From JAHECW01 sp964641415 (GTDB taxonomy: Bacteria > Acidobacteriota > Thermoanaerobaculia > Thermoanaerobaculales > Sulfomarinibacteraceae), in assembly GCA_964641415.1 (NCBI GenBank), contig CAZXMW010000008.1:1-64000 (forward strand): 64,000 nt of DNA, given 5' to 3'. This document shows, one piece after another, positions 1-8,549 of this stretch. A program made the translations under genes and the position numbers. The notes under the pieces are model-generated. The model worked only from the letters and a program-made list of their open reading frames with translations. It searched no databases and was not told the DNA's origin. Each line of letters begins with the position of its first letter. The stretch's first letter is position 1.

Positions 1-28
1 CGACCCGCCCGCCCTCGGGTATTCCTGC

Positions 29-34
29 TACGAT
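29..34 (+). promoter_or_regulatory. -10 element of pgpA, probably leaderless
   Basis: TACGAT ends 8 nt before the GTG start of pgpA. No ribosome binding site lies between them and no clear -35 is visible. The same arrangement recurs at many other genes in the window. Confidence 0.45.
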
Positions 35-42
35 TCCGTTCG

Positions 43-540
43 GTGCAGCAGCTCAGCTACCACATCGCCACGGTTCTCGGGCTCGGCGACCGGCTTCCGG
101 CGCCGGGCACCACCGCCGGGTCGCTGCCGGCCATCGTCGGTTGGTGGCTGGCGATGACGGCGATCCCGGATCGGCCGTCGCGGCTCGTCGCCACCGCGGT
201 CGGCGCGATCCTGCTGCTCGGTGTCGGTATCTGGGCGTCGCAGCGGGAGGCCGTCCGACGGGGTGGCAAGGACCCGGGGCCCGTGGTCGTCGACGAGATC
301 GTCGGCCAGTGGCTGACCATGATTCCGGCGCTGCTGCTCCTCGACGACCCGAGCCCGGGCCGGCTCGGCCTCGCATCGGGCTTCGGCTTCGTGCTCTTCC
401 GACTCTTCGACGTCGTCAAGCCGTGGCCGGTGCGCAGCCTCGAGCGCCTGCCGGGTGGGCTGGGAATCATGGTCGACGACGTCGCGGCCGCGCTGTATGC
501 GGCGGCGGCCCTGGCCGTCGCGCTCGTCGTCGTGGTCTGA
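43..540 (+). CDS. pgpA: Phosphatidylglycerophosphatase A
   Basis: 165 residues, the usual size for PgpA, which dephosphorylates phosphatidylglycerophosphate to phosphatidylglycerol in the inner membrane. The family's acidic and basic blocks are present: VVDEIVGQW at residues 82-90, FRLFDVVKPWP at 119-129 and GGLGIMVDD at 138-146, between hydrophobic segments at about 30-40, 50-63, 91-100 and 147-165. The GTG start has no Shine-Dalgarno sequence, but TACGAT lies 8 nt upstream (29-34), so a leaderless transcript is likely. The gene converges on dapF with a 2-bp gap. Confidence 0.9.
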   Translation: MQQLSYHIATVLGLGDRLPAPGTTAGSLPAIVGWWLAMTAIPDRPSRLVATAVGAILLLGVGIWASQREAVRRGGKDPGPVVVDEIVGQWLTMIPALLLLDDPSPGRLGLASGFGFVLFRLFDVVKPWPVRSLERLPGGLGIMVDDVAAALYAAAALAVALVVVV

Positions 541-542
541 GA

Positions 543-1352
543 TCAGCCTTCGGCCAGCGGCTCGATGACCGCGACCAACCGGGCCGGACCGGTGAGGCGG
601 CTCGGCGCTCGCGGCGGCCCGCCGAGGGCCTCGACCGTCAGCCGATCGCCCGATCGCGGCACCACGTCGAGGCGGCCGCCGCCGGACCCGGCGAGAGTCA
701 CCAGCGCCGCCGCCACCACGCCCGAGCCGCAGCACAGCACCTCGGTCTCGACGCCGCGCTCCATGGTGCGGATCGCCAGCGCGTCGCCGTCGACTTCGAC
801 GAGGTGGACGTTCGCCCCGTCATCGCCGGCGGCCGGGTGGCGGCGCAGCGGCCCGGCGACGGCGGCCGCGTCGAGAGCCGCCAGCCCGGCGACCGGCAGC
901 ACCAGGTGCGGCACCCCGACGTCGAGGCGCCAGCCCGGCCACGATCGCGCGCCGGCGCCGACATCGACCGGCGCCACCGGCCCGGGCGCCGGCAGCTCGA
1001 GGGTGATCGCATCCGGGGTCACGGTCGCCGTGATCTCGGCCCAGCCGGTGACGATGACCAGCTCCGTGGTCGCGCCGAGCCGCTCGACGGCGGCCAGGGC
1101 CGCGCATCTGGCGCCGTTGGCGCAGAACGAGGAGGCCGAGCCGTCGGCGTTGCGGTGGGTCAGCCGCACGCGACCGGTACTCTCGGCGAACAGGGCGAGG
1201 GCGCCGTCGGCCCCGACGCCACGCCGCCGATGGCACAGCCGGCGGACCAGCTCGGCGTCGTCGGCGAGCCGCGGCGCCCAGGAGCCGGTGCCGAGCACGA
1301 AGTCGTTGCCCGCGCCCTCGACCTTGAGCAGCGTGTCGGGGGCCGTGATCAC
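543..1352 (-). CDS. dapF: Diaminopimelate epimerase
   Basis: 269 residues. DapF converts LL- to meso-diaminopimelate for lysine and peptidoglycan synthesis in the cytoplasm. The N-terminal LKVEGAGNDFVL matches the family's GLGNDF opening. The two catalytic cysteines are visible: Cys77 in FCANGARC and the cysteine in EVLCCGSG near residue 210. The GTG start overlaps the TGA of the upstream lipoprotein gene (GTGA), so the two genes are probably translationally coupled. A longer reading frame extends upstream through that lipoprotein gene but is its shadow. Confidence 0.93.
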   Translation of the reverse strand: MITAPDTLLKVEGAGNDFVLGTGSWAPRLADDAELVRRLCHRRRGVGADGALALFAESTGRVRLTHRNADGSASSFCANGARCAALAAVERLGATTELVIVTGWAEITATVTPDAITLELPAPGPVAPVDVGAGARSWPGWRLDVGVPHLVLPVAGLAALDAAAVAGPLRRHPAAGDDGANVHLVEVDGDALAIRTMERGVETEVLCCGSGVVAAALVTLAGSGGGRLDVVPRSGDRLTVEALGGPPRAPSRLTGPARLVAVIEPLAEG

Positions 1353-2449
1353 GAACCCGATCCCCGGGCGGCGGTGCAGGTCGCGGCGTCGCCCCGGTTG
1401 CCGGCCGCATCGATCGCGCAGACCTGGTAGATCGAGGTTCCCGGCGGCGGCGCGGTGTCGTCGAGCTCGGTTGCGGCCAGCTCGGAGACCAGGACGGTCG
1501 GCGCCTCGCCGCCGCTGATCCGAACGACTCGGTAGCTCTCTGCGTCGGGCACCGCCTGCCAGCGCAGGCGGACTCGCGTGCCCTCGGGCAGGCAGACCAG
1601 CTCGGTCGGGACCGCCGGTGGGTAGTCGTCGGCGTAGAGCAGGCCGATGGCGGGTCCGGGCTCGCCGACAACCCGCGGTTGACCGTCGCGCTGCAGCATC
1701 GAGCGCAGCCGGTAGTGCCAGGCGCGACCCTGGGCTGCGCCCGAATCGACCCACTCGCGGGCGGCGACCGGACCCGGACCCACCGACGTGAAGCGGTCGC
1801 CATCAGACGAGCGCTCGATGAGCGTCGGCAGGTCGTCGCTCGGCGTCCAGGTCAAACGCAAGCCGTCGGCGGTCGGCTCGACGGCGAGATCCGTCGGCGG
1901 TTCCGGGGGCGCCCGGGGCGCCAACCGCGCGATGTTCGACAGCGCCGACTCCCGGCCCCGGCAGCACACCGTCCGCACCGAGTACCACAGGATCTGGGGC
2001 TCGTCGGACGTCGACGCGGTCGTCCACAGACCGATCCGGTCGCGAAGCTCGAGGGTCGACCCGCGGGTCGCGGCGTCGAGCGCGCCGTGGTCGAGCACGG
2101 CGATGCGCTCTCCGCCCGACAGCAGCAGCTGGTGGTTGAGGTCGCGGTCGCGGGCGTTGTCGGCGGCCGGCGGCGCCTCGACCAGGTTGAAGGCGGCGCG
2201 CCAGACCTCGATGCTTTCGAGCTCGGTGAGCGGGTCGCCCGCGGTGGTGCTCGAGGGGTAGCTCCAGACCAGCACCGCGCTTCGGCCCTCCTGATGGACG
2301 TGGAGATCCCGGGTCGTCTCGGCGATCCGGATGACCGGCGGCAGAGGCGGGTCCTTGATGCCGCAGCCGACCGAGACCGCCGTCGCCGCGACGGCGACCA
2401 GCGCCGCGCGCCGCCGCAGGCCGCTCAGCATCACGGTCGGGACCGGCAT
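1349..2449 (-). CDS. Lipoprotein with fibronectin type III-like domains
   Basis: 366 residues. An N-terminal hydrophobic segment (about residues 13-28) ends in a lipobox-like AVSVGC, giving an acylated Cys29 followed by GIKDPPLPP. That start resembles the CG-K-GPL-P opening of LptM/YifL-type lipoproteins, which are also encoded next to dapF in enterobacteria. The rest looks like two or three beta-sandwich modules of FnIII type ('PPTDLAVEPTADGLRLTW', 'RVRLRWQAVPDAESYRV'). A GGGAGG sequence precedes the ATG. The gene lies between hslU (13-bp gap) and dapF (4-bp overlap). Its function is unknown; an envelope role is inferred. Confidence 0.75.
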   Translation of the reverse strand: MPVPTVMLSGLRRRAALVAVAATAVSVGCGIKDPPLPPVIRIAETTRDLHVHQEGRSAVLVWSYPSSTTAGDPLTELESIEVWRAAFNLVEAPPAADNARDRDLNHQLLLSGGERIAVLDHGALDAATRGSTLELRDRIGLWTTASTSDEPQILWYSVRTVCCRGRESALSNIARLAPRAPPEPPTDLAVEPTADGLRLTWTPSDDLPTLIERSSDGDRFTSVGPGPVAAREWVDSGAAQGRAWHYRLRSMLQRDGQPRVVGEPGPAIGLLYADDYPPAVPTELVCLPEGTRVRLRWQAVPDAESYRVVRISGGEAPTVLVSELAATELDDTAPPPGTSIYQVCAIDAAGNRGDAATCTAARGSGS

Positions 2450-2462
2450 CCGTCGTCCTCCC

Positions 2463-3797
2463 TCACAGGATGTAGCGAGCCAGGTCGCGGTCGGCGAGCA
2501 GCTCGCCGAGACGATCCTCGACCAGCTCGGGGGTCACCTGGACGGACTCGCCCGCGCGCTCGGGGGCCGTGAAGCTGAGATCCTCGAGCAGCCGTTCGAG
2601 CACGGTGTGAAGCCGCCGGGCGCCGATGTTCTCAGCGCTGTCGTTGATCTCGGCCGCGAGGGTCGCGATCCTCGCCACCGCGTCCTCGGTGAACTCGAGC
2701 CGGACGTTCTCGGTGGCGAGCAGCTCGGTGTACTGGCGGACCAGCGAGTTCTCGGGCTCGGTCAGGATGCGGACGAAGTCGTCGGCGGTCAGTGCGTCGA
2801 GCTCGACGCGGATCGGGAACCGCCCCTGGAGCTCGGGGATGAGGTCCGAAGGCCGTGACACGTGGAACGCACCGGCGGCGATGAACAGAATGTGATCGGT
2901 GCGCACGACGCCGTACTTGGTGCTGACGTTGGTGCCCTCGACGATGGGAAGCAGGTCGCGCTGGACGCCCTCCCGCGACACGTCGGGCCCGCCGCGCGAG
3001 GCGGCCTCGTCGCGGGAGGCGATCTTGTCGATCTCGTCGAGGAACACGACCCCCGCCTCCTCGACCCGGGCCAGCGCCTCGGACTCGACCTGCGAGTGGT
3101 CGATGAGCTTCTCCTCCTCCTCGGCGAGCAGGATCCGCCGTGCCTCGGCGACCCTCATCCGCTTGCGGGTCTTGCGGCCTCCGAACATCCCGCCGAACAT
3201 GTCCTTGAGGTTGATGCCCATGGACTCCATGCCCTGGGGGCCGAACATCTCGAAGGTCGGCATCCGTTGCTCGGAGACCTCGAGCTCGATCTCCTGGTCC
3301 TCCATGAGACCATCCCGCAGGGGCTTCTTGAGCGCCCGGCGGCGGTCGTCGAGGCCGCTGTCGGTCATCGTCGAAGAACCCACGACCAGCAGGTCGAGCA
3401 GCCGATCCTCGGCGGCGCGCTCGGCGCGCACCTTGACCTCCCGGGCCCGTTCCTCGCGGACCAGCTGGATTGCCGCATCGGTGAGGTCGCGGATGATCGA
3501 CTCGACATCTCGGCCGACATAGCCGACCTCGGTGAACTTGGACGCTTCGACCTTGAGCAGGGGTGACCCCGTGAGTCGCGACAGCCGGCGGGCGATCTCG
3601 GTTTTCCCAACCCCGGTCGGCCCGATCATGATGATGTTCTTCGGCGCGATCTCCTCGCGCAGCGACTCCTCGAGCTGTTGCCGACGCCAGCGGTTGCGCA
3701 GGGCGACGGCGACCGCCCGCTTGGCGGCATTCTGACCGACGATGAAGCGGTCGAGCTCGGCGACGATTTCACGGGGGGTCAGGCTGTCCAGTCTCAC
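2463..3797 (-). CDS. hslU: ATP-dependent protease ATPase subunit HslU
   Basis: 444 residues, full length for this AAA+ unfoldase, which feeds substrates to HslV in the cytoplasm. Walker A GPTGVGKT is at residues 59-66 and the pore loop GYVG at 92-95; Walker B is VVFLDEIDKI near 250. A methionine-rich I-domain insert ('MFGPQGMESMGINLKDMFGGMFGG') lies between them, and the C-terminal LARYIL tail docks into HslV. The GTG start overlaps the hslV TGA (GTGA), consistent with coupled production of the two subunits. Confidence 0.97.
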   Translation of the reverse strand: MRLDSLTPREIVAELDRFIVGQNAAKRAVAVALRNRWRRQQLEESLREEIAPKNIIMIGPTGVGKTEIARRLSRLTGSPLLKVEASKFTEVGYVGRDVESIIRDLTDAAIQLVREERAREVKVRAERAAEDRLLDLLVVGSSTMTDSGLDDRRRALKKPLRDGLMEDQEIELEVSEQRMPTFEMFGPQGMESMGINLKDMFGGMFGGRKTRKRMRVAEARRILLAEEEEKLIDHSQVESEALARVEEAGVVFLDEIDKIASRDEAASRGGPDVSREGVQRDLLPIVEGTNVSTKYGVVRTDHILFIAAGAFHVSRPSDLIPELQGRFPIRVELDALTADDFVRILTEPENSLVRQYTELLATENVRLEFTEDAVARIATLAAEINDSAENIGARRLHTVLERLLEDLSFTAPERAGESVQVTPELVEDRLGELLADRDLARYIL

Positions 3798-4333
3798 GAG
3801 ATCAGCTCCTCGACGGTGATGCGGTCGTTTGTGTAGACGTCGATGACGGCGGCGATGGCGAGCGACTCGCGCACGACCTCGGACGCGGTCATCGGGGTGT
3901 GGGCCATCAGCGCGCGCGCCGCGGCGGTGGCGTAGGAGCCCCCCGACCCGACTGCGACCACGCCATCATCGGGCGACAGCACCTCGCCGGTGCCGGACAC
4001 CAGCAGCGTGGTCGACCGGTCGGCGGTCACCAGCATGGCCTCGAGGTGGCGCAGCGCCTTGTCGGTGCGCCAGTCCCGGGCGAGCTCGACCGCCGCCCGC
4101 TCGAGGTTGTGGCCGTAGGACTCGAGCTTGGCCTCGAAGCGGGTGAACAGAGCCAGCGCATCGGCCACCGAGCCGGCAAAGCCTGCGAGCACCTTGCCGC
4201 CGCCGAGGCGGCGGACCTTTGCGGCGCCGTGCTTGATCACCGTCGATCCCAGCGTCACCTGGCCGTCCGACCCGATGGCGACGGTGTCATCGCGGCGGAC
4301 TGCGATCACCGTTGTGTGATGCCATTTGGACAT
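3794..4333 (-). CDS. hslV: ATP-dependent protease peptidase subunit HslV
   Basis: 179 residues. HslV is a proteasome-like threonine peptidase. The propeptide MSKWHH should be removed to expose Thr7 of TTVIAVRRDD as the N-terminal nucleophile; the GSGGSYA and GSDGQVTLG segments are typical of the fold. I chose this ATG over one four codons upstream because GGAGG precedes it by 5 nt. A TACAAT -10 candidate lies at 4352-4357. It leads the minus-strand run hslV-hslU-lipoprotein-dapF. Confidence 0.95.
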   Translation of the reverse strand: MSKWHHTTVIAVRRDDTVAIGSDGQVTLGSTVIKHGAAKVRRLGGGKVLAGFAGSVADALALFTRFEAKLESYGHNLERAAVELARDWRTDKALRHLEAMLVTADRSTTLLVSGTGEVLSPDDGVVAVGSGGSYATAAARALMAHTPMTASEVVRESLAIAAVIDVYTNDRITVEELIS

Positions 4334-4351
4334 GCGAGCCTCCAACCTTGA

Positions 4352-4357
4352 ATTGTA
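4352..4357 (-). promoter_or_regulatory. -10 candidate for hslV
   Basis: On the minus strand TACAAT stands about 18 nt before the hslV ATG, with a GGAGG between. No good -35 is visible; an A-tract belonging to the neighbouring inverted repeat lies just upstream. Confidence 0.4.
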
Positions 4358-4365
4358 CGCAGGTT

Positions 4366-4412
4366 CTTTTTTCGCGGTTCGACTTTCCTGCAGAGGCGAA
4401 CCGCGGAAAAAG
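4366..4412. repeat. Inverted repeat between uvrD and hslV
   Basis: Two 16-nt arms (4366-4381 and 4397-4412) pair with one G-U wobble around a 15-nt loop. The T-rich half lies in the 5' arm and the A-rich half in the 3' arm on both strands, so it is not a classical intrinsic terminator in either direction. It sits just after the uvrD stop and upstream of the hslV promoter region, and may separate the two units. Confidence 0.55.
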
Positions 4413-4418
4413 CGGATC

Positions 4419-6617
4419 TCAGAGTTTTTCGAGCCTGGCGACGGTGGGGATCAGGGTCTTTCTGCCGGCGCGGTCGAAGAACACCACCAGCTTGAGCTTG
4501 GGGCCGGCGCCCTGACAGGCGAGCACGACCCCGGCGCCGAAGCGATGGTGCGCCACCCGGTCGCCGGGCCGCCAGCCCCGACCGCTGTCGTCGACGACGG
4601 TGGCCGCGGCGGTGCCGCCGTTTCGGACGGGCCTGCGCGACCGCCCGCCCGGCGGCTTCGGACGCTGCAGGTCGGCGTCGAAAATGCCGATTGCGGCACC
4701 CCCGAACGGCATCTCCGAAACATCGGTGTAGGTGCCGGCCGGCAACTCCTCGAGAAAGCGCGACGGCCGACTCGGCGTCCGGCTGCCGAAGAGAAAACGC
4801 ATCCTCGCCGCGGTCAGAGCGAGCCAGCGTCGGGCGCGAGTCATGCCGACGTAGGCCAGGCGGCGCTCCTCCTCGAGCGCCTCGGGCTCGTCGCGGCTGT
4901 TGGCGTGGGGGAGCAGACCGTCCTCGAGCCCGGCGAGCACGACGACGTCGAACTCGAGTCCCTTGGCTGCGTGCAAGGTCATCAGGCTGACCGCGTCGGG
5001 CGCGGTCTCGTCGTCGTGCTCCTCGAGCAGCGACACCGCATCGAGAAAGTCCTCCAGATCCTGGCCCCGCTGGCCGGCCTCCGCGACGGCCGCTGCGAGT
5101 TGTTGGAGATTCTCCCGTCGGGCGATCTTGTCCTCGGCATCGCCGTCGTACATCGCGAGCAGTCCGGTCGCCTCGAGCAGCCAGCCGACGAAGTCGCCCG
5201 GGTCGAGCTCGTCGCGGAGGGCGCGGGCCTCGTCGAGGGTCGCGAAGAACCGTTCGAGGGACATCCGGGCTCGTGGACTGAGCTCGTCGGGCAGCCGCTC
5301 GGCGGCGGTCACGGCGGTGACGCCGTCGGTCTCTGCCCGGGCGCGCAGAAGGTCCATGGTCGCCGCCCCGATGCCGCGCGTCGGGGTGTTGACCACCCGC
5401 TCGAAGGCGACGGTGTCGTCAGGGCGGGTCACCAGCCGAAGGTAGCCGAGAGCGTCCTTGACCTCGGCCCGCTGCCAGAACCTGAGGCCTCCGACCACAC
5501 GGTGCGGAACGTGGCGCCTGGTCAGCTCCTCCTCGAACGAGCGGGTCTGGGCGTTGGTCCGCACCAGCACGGCCATGTCGCCGAGGGAGTGCCGGCTCGC
5601 GAGCTCGGCGAAGCGGTCGGCGACCCAGCGGGCCTCGGCGCGCTCGTCGCCGCCGACATAGAGTCGGACCTCGTCGCCGCCGTCGCGCGCGGTGAACAGC
5701 CGCTTGCCGCGGCGGCCTCGGTTGCCGGCGATCAGCGCCCCGGCGGCGGACAGAATCGGCGCCGTCGAGCGGTAGTTCTGCTCGAGCTTGACGACCTCGG
5801 CGCCCGGGAAGTGGCGCTCGAAGGACAGGATGTTGTCCATCTCGGCGCCGCGCCAGCGGTAGATCGACTGGTCCTCGTCGCCGACCGCGGTGAGGTTGCG
5901 GTCGCCGCCGAGCACGGCGTGAAGCAGGTCCATCTGGAGCGAGTTGGTGTCCTGGAACTCATCCACCAGCAGCCAGCGGGCTCGGCCGCGAACCCGGTCG
6001 CGGATACCGGCCTCGGCCGCGAGCAGATCGCGAGTGAGCACCAGCATGTCGTCGAAGTCGACGGCGCCGGCAGCCCGCTTGCGGGCCTCGTAAGCTTCCC
6101 AGACGGTCGCCAGCAGCTCGCCGCGATGATCGGTCGCGGTCGTGGCGAAGTCGGCTCGCGCCGTGCCGCGGTTGACCAGGTGCGAGATCCAGCCGAGCAG
6201 CGCCTTCGGCGGGTGGTCCTTGGGATCGATGCCGAGCCTGGTGAGCTCGCGCTTGACCATCTGGACCTGCTCGTCGGCGTCGGCGATGACGAAGCGCGGC
6301 GGCAGGCCAGCGGCTTCGGGGTGGCGGCGCAGGATGTCGAGGGCCCAGCGGTGGAAGGTGCCCACGAAGCCGCCGCGCAGCTCGGCGCCGAGCAGGATCT
6401 CGACTCGCCCGCGCATCTCCCGCGCCGCCTTGTTGGTGAAGGTCACGGCGGTGATCTCGACGTCACGGGCGCGCTCGGACGCGAGCAGGTAGGCGATTCG
6501 GTAGGTCAGTACCCGGGTCTTGCCCGAGCCCGCGCCGGCGAGCACCAGCAGCGGCCCGGCGCCGTGGGTCACCGCCGCGCGCTGCGGTTCGTTGAGGTCG
6601 TCGGCCAATCGGCTCAT
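4419..6617 (-). CDS. pcrA: ATP-dependent 3'-5' DNA helicase, UvrD/PcrA type
   Basis: 732 residues, typical for PcrA. A Q-motif (LNEPQRAAV) is followed by Walker A AGAGSGKT at 27-34, Walker B LLVDEFQDTN, QSIYRWRGA, and the late motifs VSLMTLHAAKGLEFDVV and EERRLAYVGMTRAR. The C-terminus has the small PcrA tail domain (GDRVAHHRFGAGVV). It acts in nucleotide excision repair, replication restart and removal of RNA polymerase or recombinase. The reading frame is open for 141 more codons upstream, but that part is repeat-derived. The ATG at 6617 has CACAAT 8 nt upstream and no Shine-Dalgarno sequence, suggesting a leaderless message. Confidence 0.95.
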   Translation of the reverse strand: MSRLADDLNEPQRAAVTHGAGPLLVLAGAGSGKTRVLTYRIAYLLASERARDVEITAVTFTNKAAREMRGRVEILLGAELRGGFVGTFHRWALDILRRHPEAAGLPPRFVIADADEQVQMVKRELTRLGIDPKDHPPKALLGWISHLVNRGTARADFATTATDHRGELLATVWEAYEARKRAAGAVDFDDMLVLTRDLLAAEAGIRDRVRGRARWLLVDEFQDTNSLQMDLLHAVLGGDRNLTAVGDEDQSIYRWRGAEMDNILSFERHFPGAEVVKLEQNYRSTAPILSAAGALIAGNRGRRGKRLFTARDGGDEVRLYVGGDERAEARWVADRFAELASRHSLGDMAVLVRTNAQTRSFEEELTRRHVPHRVVGGLRFWQRAEVKDALGYLRLVTRPDDTVAFERVVNTPTRGIGAATMDLLRARAETDGVTAVTAAERLPDELSPRARMSLERFFATLDEARALRDELDPGDFVGWLLEATGLLAMYDGDAEDKIARRENLQQLAAAVAEAGQRGQDLEDFLDAVSLLEEHDDETAPDAVSLMTLHAAKGLEFDVVVLAGLEDGLLPHANSRDEPEALEEERRLAYVGMTRARRWLALTAARMRFLFGSRTPSRPSRFLEELPAGTYTDVSEMPFGGAAIGIFDADLQRPKPPGGRSRRPVRNGGTAAATVVDDSGRGWRPGDRVAHHRFGAGVVLACQGAGPKLKLVVFFDRAGRKTLIPTVARLEKL

Positions 6618-6625
6618 GGCCGCGC

Positions 6626-6631
6626 ATTGTG
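6626..6631 (-). promoter_or_regulatory. -10 element of pcrA, probably leaderless
   Basis: On the minus strand CACAAT ends 8 nt before the pcrA ATG, with no ribosome binding site between. Confidence 0.4.
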
Positions 6632-6894
6632 GCACAGAGCGGGGAAGTGTGTCGGAAACTCGGGGCTCCGGCCTTCTGTCCCGTCCCGCCTGGCGGCGGG
6701 TGCGTCCCACCCTCGCCTGACTCGCCCGCCAGCCGAGCGCGGGGTTTCCGGCATGACATTGTGTGACAAGCGCTTGGCCCCTGGAGGCGGAACTGCACAA
6801 TGTCAAGCACGCCCGCCTCGGCGATTGAACCCGCGCAGATCGAGGCGGTACGGTGTGCTGCTGCTGGCCCTGATTGCGGAGGCTGTTTCTAGGG

Positions 6895-7026
6895 TCGGTC
6901 TCGGAATCGGAATCGGGATCGGAATCGGGAACGGAATCGGATTCGGGAACGGAATCGGATACGGATACGGATACGGATACGGATACGGACTCGGATACGG
7001 ATTCGGATACGAGCACGAGCACGAAA
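6895..7026. repeat. Degenerate hexanucleotide tandem array
   Basis: About 22 consecutive 6-bp units follow the pattern WCGGRN: TCGGAA and TCGGGA dominate the left half, ACGGAT the right half, and the last units drift to ACGAGC. The array ends 14 bp beyond the mpl stop codon. Because the unit is two codons long, translations give runs such as SVSVSES or GIGIGYGYG, which makes false long reading frames. It is too short and regular to be a CRISPR array. Confidence 0.85.
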
Positions 7027-7040
7027 CGCGAAGCACGCAC

Positions 7041-8465
7041 CTACTCGGTGTCGGGAAGCGCCGCGAGCAGGCGCCGGTGGAAGTCGTCGAAGCTGCCCGA
7101 CGAGCAGCCGATGACAACGTCGCCGGCTCGGAGGTGCGGAAGCAACAGCTCGAGCGGGTCGTCGTCGGGGCCGGGCATGAGCGAGGTCACGCCCCGCACC
7201 TCGAGCTCGGCGGCCAGCCGATCGCGGTCGAGAACCTCGTCCGCGGCGAGACGGTCGGCGTGAAAGGGCGGCGCGACCAGGACCAGGTCGGCCGCCGAGA
7301 GAGCCTCGAGGTAGGCCGGCCCGAAAGCGCGTCGAGCCGCGGTCAGCGACCGCGGCTCGAAGGCGACCACCAGACGTCGACCCGGCCAACGGTCCCGGGC
7401 GCCGGCGAGTGTCGCGCCGAGCGCGGTCGGGTGGTGCGCGAAATCGGCGACGACAGAGATGCCGGCCGTTTCGCCGACCGTCTCCATCCGTCGGGCGACA
7501 CCGGGAAACCGCGCCAGAGCAAAGAGCGCGGCATCGCCGTCGATCCCGACGGCGAGCGCCGCGGCAAGCGCCATGGCCGCGTTCTGGACGTTGTGTCGGC
7601 CGGCCATGGGCACCGACAGCTCGCGCGGCCGGCCGCCGCGCCACCTGATCTCGGCGGCGCCGCCTGCAGGGCTCGGCCGGCACCCAGACACGACGAGGTC
7701 GCAGCTGGGGTCCGGTCCGACGGTGACCACCGGCGCGGTGGCGTCGCGGGCTGCGGCCACCGCCTCGGCGCTCCAGGCGTTGACCACCACGGCGCCGGCC
7801 TTCGGCACCTGGGCGGCGCCGGCGCGAAATGCGGTCAACACGGCGTCGAGGCTCGGGTAGAGATCGGCGTGGTCGTACTCGACCGGTCCGAGGACGAAGA
7901 CATGAGGCCGGTAGTGGAGGAACTTGGGCCCCCGGTCGAAGAATGCGGTGTTGTACTCGTCGCCCTCGATGACCATGAAGCGCCCGCGGCCGAGCCGGAA
8001 GGGGCGTCGGTTCGACATCGGCAGGCCGCCGATCAGGTAGCTCGGATCGGCCCCGACCGCCTCCAGGAGCCAGGCGAGCAGCGCGGTCGTGGTTGTCTTG
8101 CCGTGGGTTCCGGCGACCACCATGCTGGTCGGACCGCGGGCGAGGACGTAATGGGCCACCGCTTCGGCCTGGGACAGGAAGGACAGACCGCGCTCGAGAG
8201 CGGCTTCGACCTCGGGGTTCGAGCGTGGCACCGCGTTGCCGATGATCACCCGATCGATGACGTTCGGCAGCAACGCCGGGTCGAAGCCGATGCGGACCTC
8301 GATGCCGAGCTCGTCGAGCAGCGTGCTCATGGGCCGATACAGCGCGCTGTCGACCCCGCGGACATGATGGCCGAGGGCCTGGAGCAGCCCCGCGAGAGGC
8401 GCCATGGCGGTGCCGCCGATGGGCAGGAAGTAGAGTCGTTCCGATTTCGGGTAAAGGTTGTGCAA
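7041..8465 (-). CDS. mpl: UDP-N-acetylmuramate:L-Ala-gamma-D-Glu-meso-DAP ligase, murein recycling
   Basis: 474 residues of Mur-ligase fold. The N-terminal LPIGGTAMAPLAGLLQALGHHVRGVD and PMSTLLDELG are characteristic of Mpl rather than MurC; the ATP-binding loop is GTHGKTTTTALLAW, and the central domain has GDEYNTAFFDRGPKF. Mpl reattaches recycled tripeptide to UDP-MurNAc in the cytoplasm. The start is TTG with a GCGGAGG sequence 9 nt upstream. It is divergent from the DUF1573 gene across 84 bp. Confidence 0.9.
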   Translation of the reverse strand: MHNLYPKSERLYFLPIGGTAMAPLAGLLQALGHHVRGVDSALYRPMSTLLDELGIEVRIGFDPALLPNVIDRVIIGNAVPRSNPEVEAALERGLSFLSQAEAVAHYVLARGPTSMVVAGTHGKTTTTALLAWLLEAVGADPSYLIGGLPMSNRRPFRLGRGRFMVIEGDEYNTAFFDRGPKFLHYRPHVFVLGPVEYDHADLYPSLDAVLTAFRAGAAQVPKAGAVVVNAWSAEAVAAARDATAPVVTVGPDPSCDLVVSGCRPSPAGGAAEIRWRGGRPRELSVPMAGRHNVQNAAMALAAALAVGIDGDAALFALARFPGVARRMETVGETAGISVVADFAHHPTALGATLAGARDRWPGRRLVVAFEPRSLTAARRAFGPAYLEALSAADLVLVAPPFHADRLAADEVLDRDRLAAELEVRGVTSLMPGPDDDPLELLLPHLRAGDVVIGCSSGSFDDFHRRLLAALPDTE

Positions 8466-8482
8466 CTCTTCGCGCCTCCGCC

Positions 8483-8511
8483 TTGCGGGCCGCGTGCCCG
8501 GTTTCTAGGAT
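8483..8511 (+). promoter_or_regulatory. Promoter for the DUF1573 gene
   Basis: TTGCGG (8483-8488), a 17-bp spacer and TAGGAT (8506-8511), followed by about 38 nt to an ATG with a strong AAGGAGG sequence. Spacing and sequence fit a housekeeping sigma promoter. Confidence 0.6.
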
Positions 8512-8549
8512 TGTCCCTCGATGGTGGACGAACCACAAGGAGGATCCGA

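Larger units (their letters stand above)
6618..7040. other. 423-bp non-coding gap between mpl and pcrA
   Basis: This gap holds the pcrA -10 candidate at its left end, a spaced inverted repeat (TGACATTGTG at about 6752 and CACAATGTCA at about 6796), and the degenerate hexamer array described separately at its right end. No reading frame in it looks like a protein; translations of the array give monotonous dipeptides. Confidence 0.6.

Noticed and set aside
4366..4412. Intrinsic terminator of pcrA
   Set aside because: On both strands the run after the GC stem is A, not T, so the classical mechanism does not apply; kept as an inverted repeat only.
6895..7026. Possible CRISPR array
   Set aside because: Units are 6 bp without unique spacers; this is a simple tandem repeat.
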